Assembly (NCBI GenBank): GCA_020638135.1
Contig: JACKJE010000005.1
Span: 62,001 to 126,000 of the forward strand
DNA: 64,000 nucleotides
Source of the DNA: Methylobacteriaceae bacterium
Lineage (GTDB): Bacteria; Pseudomonadota; Alphaproteobacteria; Rhizobiales; Beijerinckiaceae
Direction: 5' to 3'
Under the pieces are notes generated by a model. It worked only from the letters and a program-made list of their open reading frames with translations, was not told where the DNA came from and searched no databases. The translations under genes were made by a program, and so were the position numbers. Positions 1-8,765 of this stretch are shown here, in pieces; the stretch's first letter is position 1, and each line of letters opens with the position of its first letter.

Positions 1-1
1 G

Positions 2-458
2 CTGTTCGCGGCGGCCTGCGAGGTCGGTCCCGTCGTCGCCAACAGGCCGAAGGCGGACGCCGCCGCCTGCCGCAGCTACGGCGCCAATCTCGGCATCGCC
101 TTCCAGTTGATCGACGACGCGCTCGACTACGGCGGCACGTCGGCGGCGCTCGGCAAGAATGTCGGCGACGATTTTCGCGAAGGAAAGATCACGCTGCCGG
201 TGGTTCTCTCCTTCCGGCGCGGCACGGACGGCGAGCGCGACTTCTGGCGCCGGACGCTGGAAAAGGGGCGAGATCGCCGAAGGCGACCTCGAGACCGCGC
301 TCGGCATCATGCGCAAGCACCGCGCGCTCGAGGACACGATCGAACGCGCCCGCCACTATGGCGCGATGGCGCGCGACGCGCTGGAAATCTTCGGTCAGTC
401 GCCGGTGAAGACGGCGCTGCTGGAAACCGTGGATTTCTGCATTTCAAGGGCGCATTGA
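2..458 (+). CDS. Polyprenyl (octaprenyl-type) diphosphate synthase, 3' part, frameshifted
   Basis: This is the C-terminal part of a trans-isoprenyl diphosphate synthase, which lengthens FPP with IPP to make the ubiquinone side chain. The 5' end lies outside the window. The second aspartate-rich motif is visible as LIDDALDYGG, followed by GKNVGDDFREGKITLP, a typical order for the family. The protein starts in one frame and, after a run AAAAGGGG at 261-268, continues one base out of register as GEIAEGDLETALGIMRKHRA to the TGA at 456-458. Removing one G restores a single normal frame. The enzyme is usually essential, so a sequencing or assembly error is the simplest explanation, and a real null mutation less likely. 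The chain length of the product cannot be told from this fragment. Confidence 0.8.
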
Positions 459-471
459 GGGCGCTGGCCGT

Positions 472-549
472 CATTGCGAGGAGCAAAGCGACAAAGCAAT
501 CCAGAGCCGAGCCGTGGCTCTGGATTGCTTCGCTCCGCTCGCAATGACG
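472..549. repeat. Interspersed palindromic repeat, family A, copy 1
   Basis: An imperfect inverted repeat with arms GTCATTGCGAGGAGCAAAGC and its complement ending GCTCGCAATGAC, closed by a loop around CCAGAGCC. It sits between the convergent polyprenyl synthase and HpaB-like genes, so it may also act as a bidirectional terminator. A second copy lies at 10001-10083. Confidence 0.8.
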
Positions 550-586
550 GTCTCTATCGAATACGTGTCTTCGAACCTGGCAGCCC

Positions 587-2107
587 CTATTCCGCCGCCT
601 CCGCCCCGGGCGTCTCGCAGCCCTGCGCGCAACACCGGCCGGGCTGTTTCGACACACGCTCGCCCGTGTCGAGCACGCCGCGATCGAGCAGGGCGTCGAT
701 CAGCTCCTTCTTTTCCTGCACAGGATAATTGCGCCAGATCTCGCGCTTCATCGCTTCCGGCGAGCCGCCGCCGTGCAGAGAAATGACCGACATCCAGCCG
801 GCCTGATCCGACACGGTGAGATCGCCGATGAGGCGCGCCATTTCCATGCGCTTTTCGGGGGGAATGTCGGCGCGGCCGCCAAGGACGGCGGCGAGCGAGG
901 CCGCCGTCTCGGGATTGTGATCCTCCTCCGGCCCCGGCAGCGCGACGACGAGCCCGCCCGAGACGTAATGGGCGAGCTTGTGCATGTCGTAGATTTTTGT
1001 CGCCAGCAGCAGCTTGCCGATGTTGGAGAAGACGGCGTCCGGCATGACGGAACCCGTCGGGTCCTGCGCGCAATAGACGGACGCCGCGACGCCGCAGGCA
1101 TAAAAACTTTCGACGATGGTGATGAGATCGACCATGGCCTCGCGGATATGCGCGTGGCGGTCGGCGTCGAGGCCGTTCGCCTCGATCATGTGCGCTCCGG
1201 CGCCGATCAGCAGATCGCCGAAACCGGCGCGCGCACCGATGCAGGAATGGCGATGGTGCGTGGCGTAGGACGTCGTGAGAAAACCCGCCTCCTCCGTCTC
1301 GCCCGCCATGAAGATGCGATCGTGCGGCACGAAGACGTCGTCGAAGATGACGACACCGACGGACTGGCCGTATTTCGCGGAGAATTTCGCGCCAGCATCG
1401 CCGGGGCGCCCCGCGCGTTTGGCGACGATGGTCACGCCCGGCGCATCGACCGGCACGGCGCAGCAGACCGCGAAGTCCGCGTCTTCGGCCGTATGCGTGC
1501 GGCAGGGCATGACCAGAAATTCGTGCATGTAGGGCGCGCCGGTGACGATGGCCTTCGTCCCGCGAATGACGACGCCGTCCTTCCGGCGTTCCTTGATGTG
1601 GACATAGACGTCGCGGTTCTGCTGCTTGCCGGGCCTGAGCGAGCGGTCGCCCTTGGCGTCGGTCATGGCGACGCCCAGCGTGAGGTCCTTGTCCTGCACG
1701 TCGTGCAGATAATTCAGAAAGCGCTGGCTGTAGTCGGTTCCGTGGGCATCGTCGGCGCGGCGGGTCGCCTGATAAATGCCGTTCAGCGCATCGTGCGTGA
1801 GATAGCGCTGCGCACAGCCAGACGTCTTGCAGACGAGCCGCACGGCTTCGAGCTTGGCGAGAAGATCGGCGGAATTCTCGCTGAGATGAACCATGCGGTT
1901 GACGATCTTGCCCGACGTCGCCTGCGTCGCCGTCATCAGCCTGCGATGCGCCTCGACATGCGCGAAATCGTAGGTGACGCCGACGCCCGCGACGCCCGGC
2001 GCGAGCAAAGGTTCATCGGCGACGCTGTCGATCAGCCGTCCCTCGACGAAGACGCGCGGCCTGTAGGCGCGCAGCGACTGCCGATAATCGGCGGCGTTCA
2101 TCAGCAT
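587..2107 (-). CDS. HpaB / 4-hydroxybutyryl-CoA dehydratase family flavoprotein
   Basis: A 506-residue protein of the 4-hydroxyphenylacetate 3-hydroxylase / AbfD family, which shares the acyl-CoA dehydrogenase fold and binds FAD. The start is the ATG at 2107, six bases after GGGAGA; a longer open frame upstream lacks such a site. AbfD of Clostridium holds its [4Fe-4S] cluster with Cys99, Cys103, His292 and Cys299. By spacing, this protein keeps Cys98 (in SGCAQRY) and His285 (in HHRHSCIG) but has Tyr102 and Ala292 at the other two positions. A cluster-dependent dehydratase is therefore doubtful; a flavin mono-oxygenase or a vinylacetyl-CoA isomerase-like role is possible. The C-terminal tail is Cys-containing (GRCCAQGC). 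The substrate is unknown. Confidence 0.75.
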   Translation of the reverse strand: MLMNAADYRQSLRAYRPRVFVEGRLIDSVADEPLLAPGVAGVGVTYDFAHVEAHRRLMTATQATSGKIVNRMVHLSENSADLLAKLEAVRLVCKTSGCAQRYLTHDALNGIYQATRRADDAHGTDYSQRFLNYLHDVQDKDLTLGVAMTDAKGDRSLRPGKQQNRDVYVHIKERRKDGVVIRGTKAIVTGAPYMHEFLVMPCRTHTAEDADFAVCCAVPVDAPGVTIVAKRAGRPGDAGAKFSAKYGQSVGVVIFDDVFVPHDRIFMAGETEEAGFLTTSYATHHRHSCIGARAGFGDLLIGAGAHMIEANGLDADRHAHIREAMVDLITIVESFYACGVAASVYCAQDPTGSVMPDAVFSNIGKLLLATKIYDMHKLAHYVSGGLVVALPGPEEDHNPETAASLAAVLGGRADIPPEKRMEMARLIGDLTVSDQAGWMSVISLHGGGSPEAMKREIWRNYPVQEKKELIDALLDRGVLDTGERVSKQPGRCCAQGCETPGAEAAE

Positions 2108-2200
2108 GGCGTTTCTCCCGCTCGTCTTGTTGAAAGAATCGGGCGGGGCTAGAACGAAGTCAATTGCGCGGCCCGCGCGAAATCCGGGAGGAACGACGCC

Positions 2201-2734
2201 ATGCTGATGCTTCAGGCGCAGGCCTCGACCCTGCTGGTCATCGATTTCCAGGCGCGGCTGACGCCTGTCATCGAGGGCGGGGCGGAGGCGATCGCCAATG
2301 CGCAGCGCCTCGTGCGCGGCGCCGAAATTCTGGACGTTCCGACGCTCTATACGGAGCAATATCCGAAGGGGCTCGGGCATATGGTTCCGGAGCTTGCGCC
2401 GCCCGCCGACGCCTGCGTCGAGAAGACAAGTTTCGATGCGACGCGCGCGCCGGGCTTCCTCGACCGGCTGCCCGAAACGCATACGCTCGTGGTCACCGGC
2501 TGTGAGGCGCATATCTGCGTGCTGCAGAGCGTGCTGGGTCTCATCGAGGCCGGCCGCAAGGTCTTCGTCGTCGCCGACGCCGTGGGCTCGCGCAAGGCCC
2601 AGAGCAAGCGTTTCGCGCTCCAGCGCATGGCGCGCGCCGGCGCCACGCTGGTCACCACGGAGATGGTGCTGTTCGAATGGGTGCGCAACGCGACGCATCC
2701 GCGCTTCAAGGAGATTTCGGCGCTGGTGAAGTGA
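2201..2734 (+). CDS. Isochorismatase-family cysteine hydrolase (YcaC-like)
   Basis: A 177-residue single-domain hydrolase of the isochorismatase superfamily. The triad expected for the family is visible: Asp in LLVIDFQ near residue 15, Lys in EKTSF near 75 and the nucleophilic Cys in GCEAHICV near 104. GGGAGG lies before the ATG. It is divergent from the HpaB-like gene, with about 90 bases between the starts. The closest broad type is YcaC-like; the substrate is not known, and the metal-binding residues of true nicotinamidases are not evident. Confidence 0.8.
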   Translation: MLMLQAQASTLLVIDFQARLTPVIEGGAEAIANAQRLVRGAEILDVPTLYTEQYPKGLGHMVPELAPPADACVEKTSFDATRAPGFLDRLPETHTLVVTGCEAHICVLQSVLGLIEAGRKVFVVADAVGSRKAQSKRFALQRMARAGATLVTTEMVLFEWVRNATHPRFKEISALVK

Positions 2735-2744
2735 GGCGAAAAGC

Positions 2745-3104
2745 TTAGCCGCAATCGTCGATCAGTTCATAGCTCGCCCAGCCGTGCTTTATCTTGTCAT
2801 AGCCATCATCGCCGGGATTGGGCATGGCTTCGCCGGGAAACCACGACAGGCTGATCCAGCCGCCAGACCGTACATATTCGTAGTTCTTGAGATCGAGCAG
2901 GACGATCTGCTCCGGCCGCATTTTCGCGATGACGGGCGCGTCATGCGAAGGTTTGGCCCGCAGCGCGACGAAACCATCCTTCGTCGGCTTGACGGAGCAA
3001 GCCGTGAAGGTTTCCGCACGCGCGGCGCCGGCGAGCGCGAGCCCGGCAAAGACGACCGCCAGGACAATCGGTATGAACATCGATAAGCTCGCAACGATCT
3101 TCAT
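2745..3104 (-). CDS. Secreted SH3-like domain protein
   Basis: A 119-residue protein with an N-terminal signal peptide (hydrophobic stretch SMFIPIVLAVVFAGLALAG, then ARA before the likely cleavage). The mature part, with VALRAKPSHDAPVIAKMRP and GGWISLSWF, resembles a bacterial SH3 domain of the kind that binds cell wall or protein ligands in the periplasm. I chose the ATG at 3104 because it puts the signal peptide at the N-terminus; no strong ribosome site is seen. It ends 10 bases from the convergent hydrolase gene. Function unknown. Confidence 0.65.
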   Translation of the reverse strand: MKIVASLSMFIPIVLAVVFAGLALAGAARAETFTACSVKPTKDGFVALRAKPSHDAPVIAKMRPEQIVLLDLKNYEYVRSGGWISLSWFPGEAMPNPGDDGYDKIKHGWASYELIDDCG

Positions 3105-3288
3105 TGCACGCACCGTATCCGCCCGCCGACGGGTCCTGTGTCGACGAGACTCCAGCCGCCCGGCGGCACAAGGCCAGAAATCCCGCCGAAAAAATGTGTG
3201 CGGCCGCACCGTCTGCGCCGCTCGACCCGCGGACGGCGCGACCTATGTGCAAGCGGGCATCGGGACCAAGCAAACGGGAGCGCGGGGC

Positions 3289-4095
3289 ATGGCGAGCGGC
3301 GACAAGGCGTTTACCGGTTCGATCCCGGCCATCTACGACGAATATCTCGTGCCGGTCCTGTTCGCGCCCTATGCGGAAGACCTCGTTCGACGCCTCGGCG
3401 GCATGGCAGGCGGACGACTTCTGGAAATCGCGGCAGGCTCAGGGGCCCTGACCCGCGCGCTCGCGCGCGCCCTGCCGCCAGCCGTGGCGATCGTGGCGAG
3501 CGATCTCAACCAGCCGATGCTCGACGTCTCCGCCGCGCGGATCACCGATCGCCGGATCGAGTGGCGGGCGGCCGACGCGGGGGCGCTCCCCTTCGACGAC
3601 AGGGAGTTCGACGCGGTCGTGTGCCAGTTCGGCGTCATGTTCTGCCCTGACAAGATACGCGCCTTCGCCGAGGCGCGCCGCGTTCTGGCCGCGGGCGGAC
3701 GCTATCTGTTCAATGTCTGGGACAAGCTCGACACCAGCGAATTCTCACATGTCGCGATCAGGGCCCTCGCAAAACTCTTTCCCGAGGACCCGCCGAGCTT
3801 CTTCGAGCGGATTCCGCACGGCTATCACGACGTCGCCGAAATTCGGGAAACTCTGACCGCCGCGGGTTTCGCAAACACGGAAATAGAGACGGTGGAAAAG
3901 AGTAGCCGCGCGCCCAGCCCGCGCGCGGCGGCGATCGGCATCTGCCAGGGCACGCCGCTGCGCAACGAGATCGAGGCGCGTGACGCCAGCCGGCTGGAGG
4001 AGGCGACGGACGCTGTCGCGGCGGCGCTCGCGGCGAAATTCGGCTCAGGCGCAATCGAAGGCCGCATGCGCGCCTTTGTCGTCACCGCGCGCTAG
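3289..4095 (+). CDS. Class I SAM-dependent methyltransferase
   Basis: A 268-residue methyltransferase of the UbiE/Methyltransf_11 type. The SAM-binding glycine motif LLEIAAGSGALT lies at residues 44-55, the acidic end of strand 2 is VASDLNQPML, and PFDDREFDAVVCQFGVMFC is the usual post-II region. GGGAG precedes the ATG at 3289. Its last 14 bases overlap the 3' end of the convergent CoA-transferase gene. The substrate cannot be inferred. Confidence 0.8.
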   Translation: MASGDKAFTGSIPAIYDEYLVPVLFAPYAEDLVRRLGGMAGGRLLEIAAGSGALTRALARALPPAVAIVASDLNQPMLDVSAARITDRRIEWRAADAGALPFDDREFDAVVCQFGVMFCPDKIRAFAEARRVLAAGGRYLFNVWDKLDTSEFSHVAIRALAKLFPEDPPSFFERIPHGYHDVAEIRETLTAAGFANTEIETVEKSSRAPSPRAAAIGICQGTPLRNEIEARDASRLEEATDAVAAALAAKFGSGAIEGRMRAFVVTAR

Positions 4096-5353
4096 CGCGC
4101 GCGACGCCGCCTTCGATCAGCGCCGCGATCTCGTCGTCGTTCAGGCCAGCTTCGCCGAGGATTTCGTACGTATGCTCGCCGAGTTGCGGCGCATGGCGCG
4201 CGATCGTCGCGGGCGTCTTTTCGAATTTCGTCGGCGGGCGCGTCATCCGCACCTTGCCGACATGCGGATGATCGTGTGTCTCGAAGAAACCCGTCGCCTT
4301 GAGATGCGGATGGTCGGGCAGATCGTCGAGGCCGTAGAGACGCGTCGCCGGAATATCGAGACGGTCGCACGTCGCCATCCACTCGTCCGTCGTGCGCCGC
4401 TCCAGCGCCTCGCGCATGGCGCCGTAGAGCTCCTGGATGTGCTTGTTGCGCGCGAGGCGGTCGGTGGCGATGGGCGCGAGATCGAGGCGGCCAATCTCGG
4501 AAACAAAGGCCGTCCAGTGCTCGGCCGTATAAGGCAGCAGCGCGAGCCATCCGTCCTTCGTACGCATGGGCCGGCGCCCGCCCTGCATCAGTCGCGCATA
4601 GCCGGCGGCGCCCTCGCGCGGTTCGAAGGTCATGCCGCCCATGTGCTCGGCGAGCACGAAGGCGGCCATGGTTTCGAGCATGGGCGTTTCGACATATTGA
4701 CCCTCGCCCGTGCGCTCGCGGTGGAACAGCGCGGCGAGCACGGCGTTGACGAGCGCAAGGCCCGTCGTCTTGTCGGCGATCAGGCTCGACACATAGTCCG
4801 GCCGCTCGGCGTAGACATTGGCCACGGCGGCGAGACCGCTCGCCGCCTGGATCACGTCATCGAAAGCAGGCCGCGCCCGATCCGGCCCGTCCTGGCCGAA
4901 GCCGGTCGCCACGCAATAGACGAGGTCGGGCTTGAGACTGCGCAGTTCGTCATAGCCGAAGCCGAGGCGCTCGACCGCCTCGACGCGCATGTTGTGCACG
5001 AAGACGTCGGCCTTGCCGACCAGCTTTCGCACGGCGGCGCGGCCTTCTTCCTTCTTGAGATCAATGGCGAGCGAGCGCTTGTTGCGGTTGATGGCGAGAA
5101 AGATCGAGCTCAGGCCCGCCGTCGAACCATCCGCCTTCTGCGCGCCATTGGCGCGCATCAGGTCGCCCTCGAGCGGCTCGATCTTGATGACGTCGGCGCC
5201 GTAGTCGCCGAGAATCTGCGTCGCCAGCGGACCGAGCACGACCGCCGTCATGTCGACGATGCGCACGCCAGCGAGCGGGCCACGCGCCGTCTGCTTCTCC
5301 ACGCCTGCCTCCCCTGCCGCCGCGATGATATCAGCCGCCAAGCCGGGCGCCAC
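4082..5353 (-). CDS. Class III (CaiB/BaiF) CoA-transferase
   Basis: A 423-residue family III CoA-transferase, which moves CoA between carboxylic acids through an aspartyl-CoA anhydride intermediate. The motif PAFDDVIQAASG gives the probable catalytic Asp165; GDYGADVIKIEP near residues 49-60 and RNKRSLAIDLK near 90-100 are family hallmarks. The length is normal. The N-terminal 20 residues before LAGVRIVDMTAVVLGP are unusual, and translation could start a little downstream. Neighbours do not reveal the acid substrate. Confidence 0.88.
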   Translation of the reverse strand: MAPGLAADIIAAAGEAGVEKQTARGPLAGVRIVDMTAVVLGPLATQILGDYGADVIKIEPLEGDLMRANGAQKADGSTAGLSSIFLAINRNKRSLAIDLKKEEGRAAVRKLVGKADVFVHNMRVEAVERLGFGYDELRSLKPDLVYCVATGFGQDGPDRARPAFDDVIQAASGLAAVANVYAERPDYVSSLIADKTTGLALVNAVLAALFHRERTGEGQYVETPMLETMAAFVLAEHMGGMTFEPREGAAGYARLMQGGRRPMRTKDGWLALLPYTAEHWTAFVSEIGRLDLAPIATDRLARNKHIQELYGAMREALERRTTDEWMATCDRLDIPATRLYGLDDLPDHPHLKATGFFETHDHPHVGKVRMTRPPTKFEKTPATIARHAPQLGEHTYEILGEAGLNDDEIAALIEGGVARASAR

Positions 5354-5419
5354 GCCCAGCTTTTCGACTTTACGCTTCGCGGCGCGCGGTGTTCACTCAG
5401 GGCTTTCCGGGAGGCGCCC

Positions 5420-6133
5420 ATGTTCGATCGCAGACAATTCCTCACGCGCGCGGCCGCCGGTCTGGCGGCGCTCGCGCCCGTGCGCGTTCTCGCGGCCGAC
5501 AAGATCACGCCCGACGCGCAATCCGCGCTGGTGGTGGTCGACGTGCAAAATTGCTTCCTGCCGGGCGGGTCGCTCGCGGTGAAGGACGGCGAAAAGGTCA
5601 TCCCCGTCATCAACCGGCTGGCGAAAGCCTTTCCGAATGTCGTCATGACGCAGGACTGGCACACGCCCGGCCATATTTCCTTCGCGTCGAGCCATCCCGG
5701 CAAGAAACCCTTCGACGTCATCCGCCTGCCCTACGGCGATCAGGTCCTGTGGCCGGATCATTGCGTGCAGGGCACGGACGGGGCGGCGCTGTCGAAAGAC
5801 CTTAATGTCCCGAACGCGCAGCTGGTCGTCCGCAAGGGCTTCCATCCCGACGTCGATTCCTATTCCGCGCTGCTGGAGGCCGACAAGAAGACCTATACGG
5901 GTCTGACCGGTTATCTGAAGGAGCGCGGGATCAAGCGGCTGTTCGTCACCGGGCTGGCGACGGATTTCTGCGTCGCCTGGACGGCGATCGATGCGCGCAT
6001 GGCCGGCTTCGAAGTCTACGTCGTCGACGACGCATGCCGCGGCATCGACGCGCAGGGGTCGCTGATGAAATCCTGGGACGCGATGACGAAGGCCGGCGTC
6101 AAGAAGATCCAGTCCGACGCCATCGCCGCCTGA
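5420..6133 (+). CDS. pncA: Exported nicotinamidase / pyrazinamidase
   Basis: A 237-residue nicotinamidase, converting nicotinamide to nicotinate. It has the catalytic set Asp41 (VVVDVQNCF), Lys139 (VVRKGFHPDVDSYS) and Cys184 (GLATDFCVAW), and the metal-binding DWHTPGH from Asp79. The N-terminus MFDRRQFLTRAAAGLAALAP looks like a twin-arginine signal with an Ala-Asp-like cleavage region near residue 27, so the enzyme is probably periplasmic, unlike the cytoplasmic E. coli enzyme. GGGAGG lies before the ATG. The next gene starts 9 bases downstream, so the two are probably cotranscribed. Confidence 0.85.
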   Translation: MFDRRQFLTRAAAGLAALAPVRVLAADKITPDAQSALVVVDVQNCFLPGGSLAVKDGEKVIPVINRLAKAFPNVVMTQDWHTPGHISFASSHPGKKPFDVIRLPYGDQVLWPDHCVQGTDGAALSKDLNVPNAQLVVRKGFHPDVDSYSALLEADKKTYTGLTGYLKERGIKRLFVTGLATDFCVAWTAIDARMAGFEVYVVDDACRGIDAQGSLMKSWDAMTKAGVKKIQSDAIAA

Positions 6134-6142
6134 CGACGAAAC

Positions 6143-7342
6143 ATGCGCGACATCGACGCGCTGATCGACCGGAGCAACGCCGGCTACAGCCCGCGCTACA
6201 CGCAGGCGCTGCTCGACCGCATGATGTTCGTAGGCGATCCCGTCGCCGACCGCGCCGTGGCCGCCCTGCACGAGCGCAACTACGACCGGGCCGCCGACAA
6301 GCTCGGCGCGGTGCGCGCGCTGGCGGTCGAGGGCGATCCGGCCGCACGCGAGTTCGTGGAGGCCGTATCGAGGCCGCCGGACTGGCTCGACCGCAAGGCG
6401 ATCGCGGCGGGGCAAACCATCATGCTCGGCTTCGTCGCGCTGTCGCGCCTCTCGCTGATGCATTCGCTGTTTTCGGGCGGCGTGTTCGCCCGCGCCACGC
6501 TGGTGACGCGCGCGACCGGGCGGCTCGGCGCCAATCCGGCGACGCGCATCAGCGAGACCGGCGCCTTCATCGGCGCGATCCTCCAGCCTGGTGGGCTCGA
6601 CGAGGGCGCGCTCGGCTACGAGACGACGCTGCGCGTGCGCCTGCTGCACGCCTCCATCCGCGCCTGGCTGAAGCGCATGCCGGATTTTTCCCGAGACTTC
6701 GTCGGCGAGCCGATCGACCAGACGATGCTGGCGATGACGCTCAGCCTGTTCTCCTACCTCAACCTGCGTTCCTTCGCGCGGCTCGGCGTGCGCTTCAGCG
6801 AGGGCGAGAGCGAGGCGCTGCAACATCTGTGGCGCTACGTCGGCTGGCTGCTCGGCATCGAGGAGACGCTGCTGGCGCATTCGCTCCGGCAGGAGCGCGA
6901 ATTGTGGAGCGCGCTGGTCGCGCATCAGGCCTTCGCCGACGAATGGGGCCGGCAATTGCTCGACGAGAGCGTGCGCACGGCCGCCTCGCTCACGCCGGGG
7001 CGCGGCGATATGCGCGCATTCTTTCGTTCCGTCTTTCTGCACCTGTCGGGCCCCGCATGGTTCGGCGCGCAGGAAGAAGCGCGGATCGATCCGCGCCTGC
7101 GTGCGCTACGCGCGGCCAATGTCGCGCAAAGCCTGCGCCGTCGCTGGATTCCCGGCGCCGCTGGTCGCATGGCGGCGACGGGGCTCGCGGCCTTCGACAA
7201 ATCGGTGAAGCTCGCGCGCGCGCATCAGTTCGAGGTGAAGATCGAAACGCCCGAGGAAAACGCGCGCGCCGAGGCCGCGTTGAAATCGCTCGGAGAGGCG
7301 GCGCGGCGACGCTTCGCCGGTCTGGCGGCGGCCGCGACCTGA
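6143..7342 (+). CDS. DUF2236 / MpaB-type oxygenase family protein
   Basis: A 399-residue protein of the DUF2236 family (ER-bound oxygenase MpaB, latex-clearing-protein-like catalytic domain). The motif RVRLLHASIR at residues 164-173 carries the histidine that is a heme ligand in family members, and WRYVGWLLGI follows near 233-242, as expected. Known relatives are heme proteins that cleave or oxidise isoprenoid or fatty chains. No signal peptide is evident. It lies 9 bases after pncA and probably shares its transcript. The substrate is unknown. Confidence 0.8.
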   Translation: MRDIDALIDRSNAGYSPRYTQALLDRMMFVGDPVADRAVAALHERNYDRAADKLGAVRALAVEGDPAAREFVEAVSRPPDWLDRKAIAAGQTIMLGFVALSRLSLMHSLFSGGVFARATLVTRATGRLGANPATRISETGAFIGAILQPGGLDEGALGYETTLRVRLLHASIRAWLKRMPDFSRDFVGEPIDQTMLAMTLSLFSYLNLRSFARLGVRFSEGESEALQHLWRYVGWLLGIEETLLAHSLRQERELWSALVAHQAFADEWGRQLLDESVRTAASLTPGRGDMRAFFRSVFLHLSGPAWFGAQEEARIDPRLRALRAANVAQSLRRRWIPGAAGRMAATGLAAFDKSVKLARAHQFEVKIETPEENARAEAALKSLGEAARRRFAGLAAAAT

Positions 7343-7514
7343 CCCATTTTGGGGCAGAAGCCGCAAACCCCGCATAAACGCTCCCTCAAGCCTAATGCCC
7401 GATAACTTTTGAAGAGCGGGGCGTGCGCCTTGCCTGTGGCCGTCGCGCCGCGGGCCGCACGTCGTCCTGGGGCAAGCGTCGTGGCGCCGAGCGCCACGCA
7501 CAGGCGGCAAGCGT

Positions 7515-8765
7515 ATGGGTCGTTCGCGAATTGGTTGGGCGTTGGGCGTGGTCGCGCCGTGGTGCCTGGGCATGGGGCTTCTCGTGTCCTTCACCGCCGA
7601 CGCGGGCCAGGATTTCGCGTCCGGCGCGTCGCTCGCGCCGATCGAGGCGCGCGCCGCGCTGCAGCCGCGCGATCTCGTGCCTTCCTCCGCGCTGGCGGGC
7701 AATCTCGGCTCCTTCGGCTCGCGCCGCGGCATATTGCGCGAGGCGCGGCTCGCGATCGGGCCGAGCGCGGAATTCCATTCGACGCCCGACGAACTGACGC
7801 CGCGCGCGAAACTGAAGCCGCGCCCCGGCCATTTTCCGATGATCGTGCGCTCGACCAAGAGCGATCCGTTCGTCGCGCTGCGCCCGTCCTTCGAGACGCG
7901 CATGAACAAGCCCGGCGGGCTCGACCAGTTGCGCGCCGCAGACCTGATGTTCCACATCGACGAGAGCGGCCTGGCCTCGACCTTCCAGCCGTTCGACGGC
8001 GAGGCGACCGGGCCGGACACCGTCGCGAAATTCGAACCGTGGGACGCCGACGACGCGCCCGTGACCGCGCCCTCGCCCGGCGGCGGCGGAACCTCGCCGA
8101 TGCAGGGCGGATCCGTCATTACCGTACGGCCGGCCGTCGTCGCCGCGCGCAATGCGCAGGGCGCGACGCCCGTCGTTCCGCGCGCCTATGCGCTCGCCTC
8201 GACCACGCCGGCGCCGGCCGATTCCACGCCGGTCGAAATCGTCGCCCTGCCCGGCGCGCCACGCGTCGCGGGCGCGGCGCCCAAGCGCAATACGAGCGTT
8301 GTCGCGCGCGCGACCGAAGGCAGGCCGGACTATGCCGCGCTGGTCGGCCCCGGAAAGCTCGAAAGCGAGAAGAAGTGCCTGGCGCAGGCGATCTACTTCG
8401 AATCGCGCAGCGAGCCGGAAGACGGCCAGGCCGCCGTGGCGCAGGTCATCCTCAACCGCGTCGGCTCGGGCCTCTATCCAAATACGATCTGCGGCGTCGT
8501 GTTCCAGAACCGCCACCGCTACAAGGCCTGCCAGTTCTCCTTCGCCTGCGAGGGCAAGTCGCTGCGCATCACCGACCAGGAGTCCTGGGGCACGGCGTCG
8601 CGCATCGCCGAAGAAGTGCTCGACGGCAAGACCTGGATCGCGGATGTCGGCTCATCCACGCACTATCACGCCAATTACGTGCGGCCGAGGTGGGCGCGCC
8701 ATCTCAAGAAGATGGACGTGATCGGCAAGCACATATTCTATCGGCTGAAGCCGGGGCAGACTTAG
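7515..8765 (+). CDS. SleB-family cell wall hydrolase
   Basis: A 416-residue cell wall hydrolase. An N-terminal membrane or signal segment (ALGVVAPWCLGMGLLVSF) is followed by about 260 low-complexity Ala/Pro-rich residues and then a Hydrolase_2 (SleB) domain from about residue 287. That domain begins CLAQAIYFESRSEPEDGQ, where the Glu after IYF is the expected catalytic residue, and includes STHYHANYVRPRW. In alphaproteobacteria such proteins remodel peptidoglycan in the periplasm; there is no sporulation here. AGGCGG lies about 8 bases before the ATG. Confidence 0.87.
   Translation: MGRSRIGWALGVVAPWCLGMGLLVSFTADAGQDFASGASLAPIEARAALQPRDLVPSSALAGNLGSFGSRRGILREARLAIGPSAEFHSTPDELTPRAKLKPRPGHFPMIVRSTKSDPFVALRPSFETRMNKPGGLDQLRAADLMFHIDESGLASTFQPFDGEATGPDTVAKFEPWDADDAPVTAPSPGGGGTSPMQGGSVITVRPAVVAARNAQGATPVVPRAYALASTTPAPADSTPVEIVALPGAPRVAGAAPKRNTSVVARATEGRPDYAALVGPGKLESEKKCLAQAIYFESRSEPEDGQAAVAQVILNRVGSGLYPNTICGVVFQNRHRYKACQFSFACEGKSLRITDQESWGTASRIAEEVLDGKTWIADVGSSTHYHANYVRPRWARHLKKMDVIGKHIFYRLKPGQT

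Noticed and set aside
2108..2698. A 197-codon N-terminal extension of the HpaB-like protein
   Set aside because: It is antisense to the divergent hydrolase gene and lacks family similarity; the ATG at 2107 has a good ribosome site.
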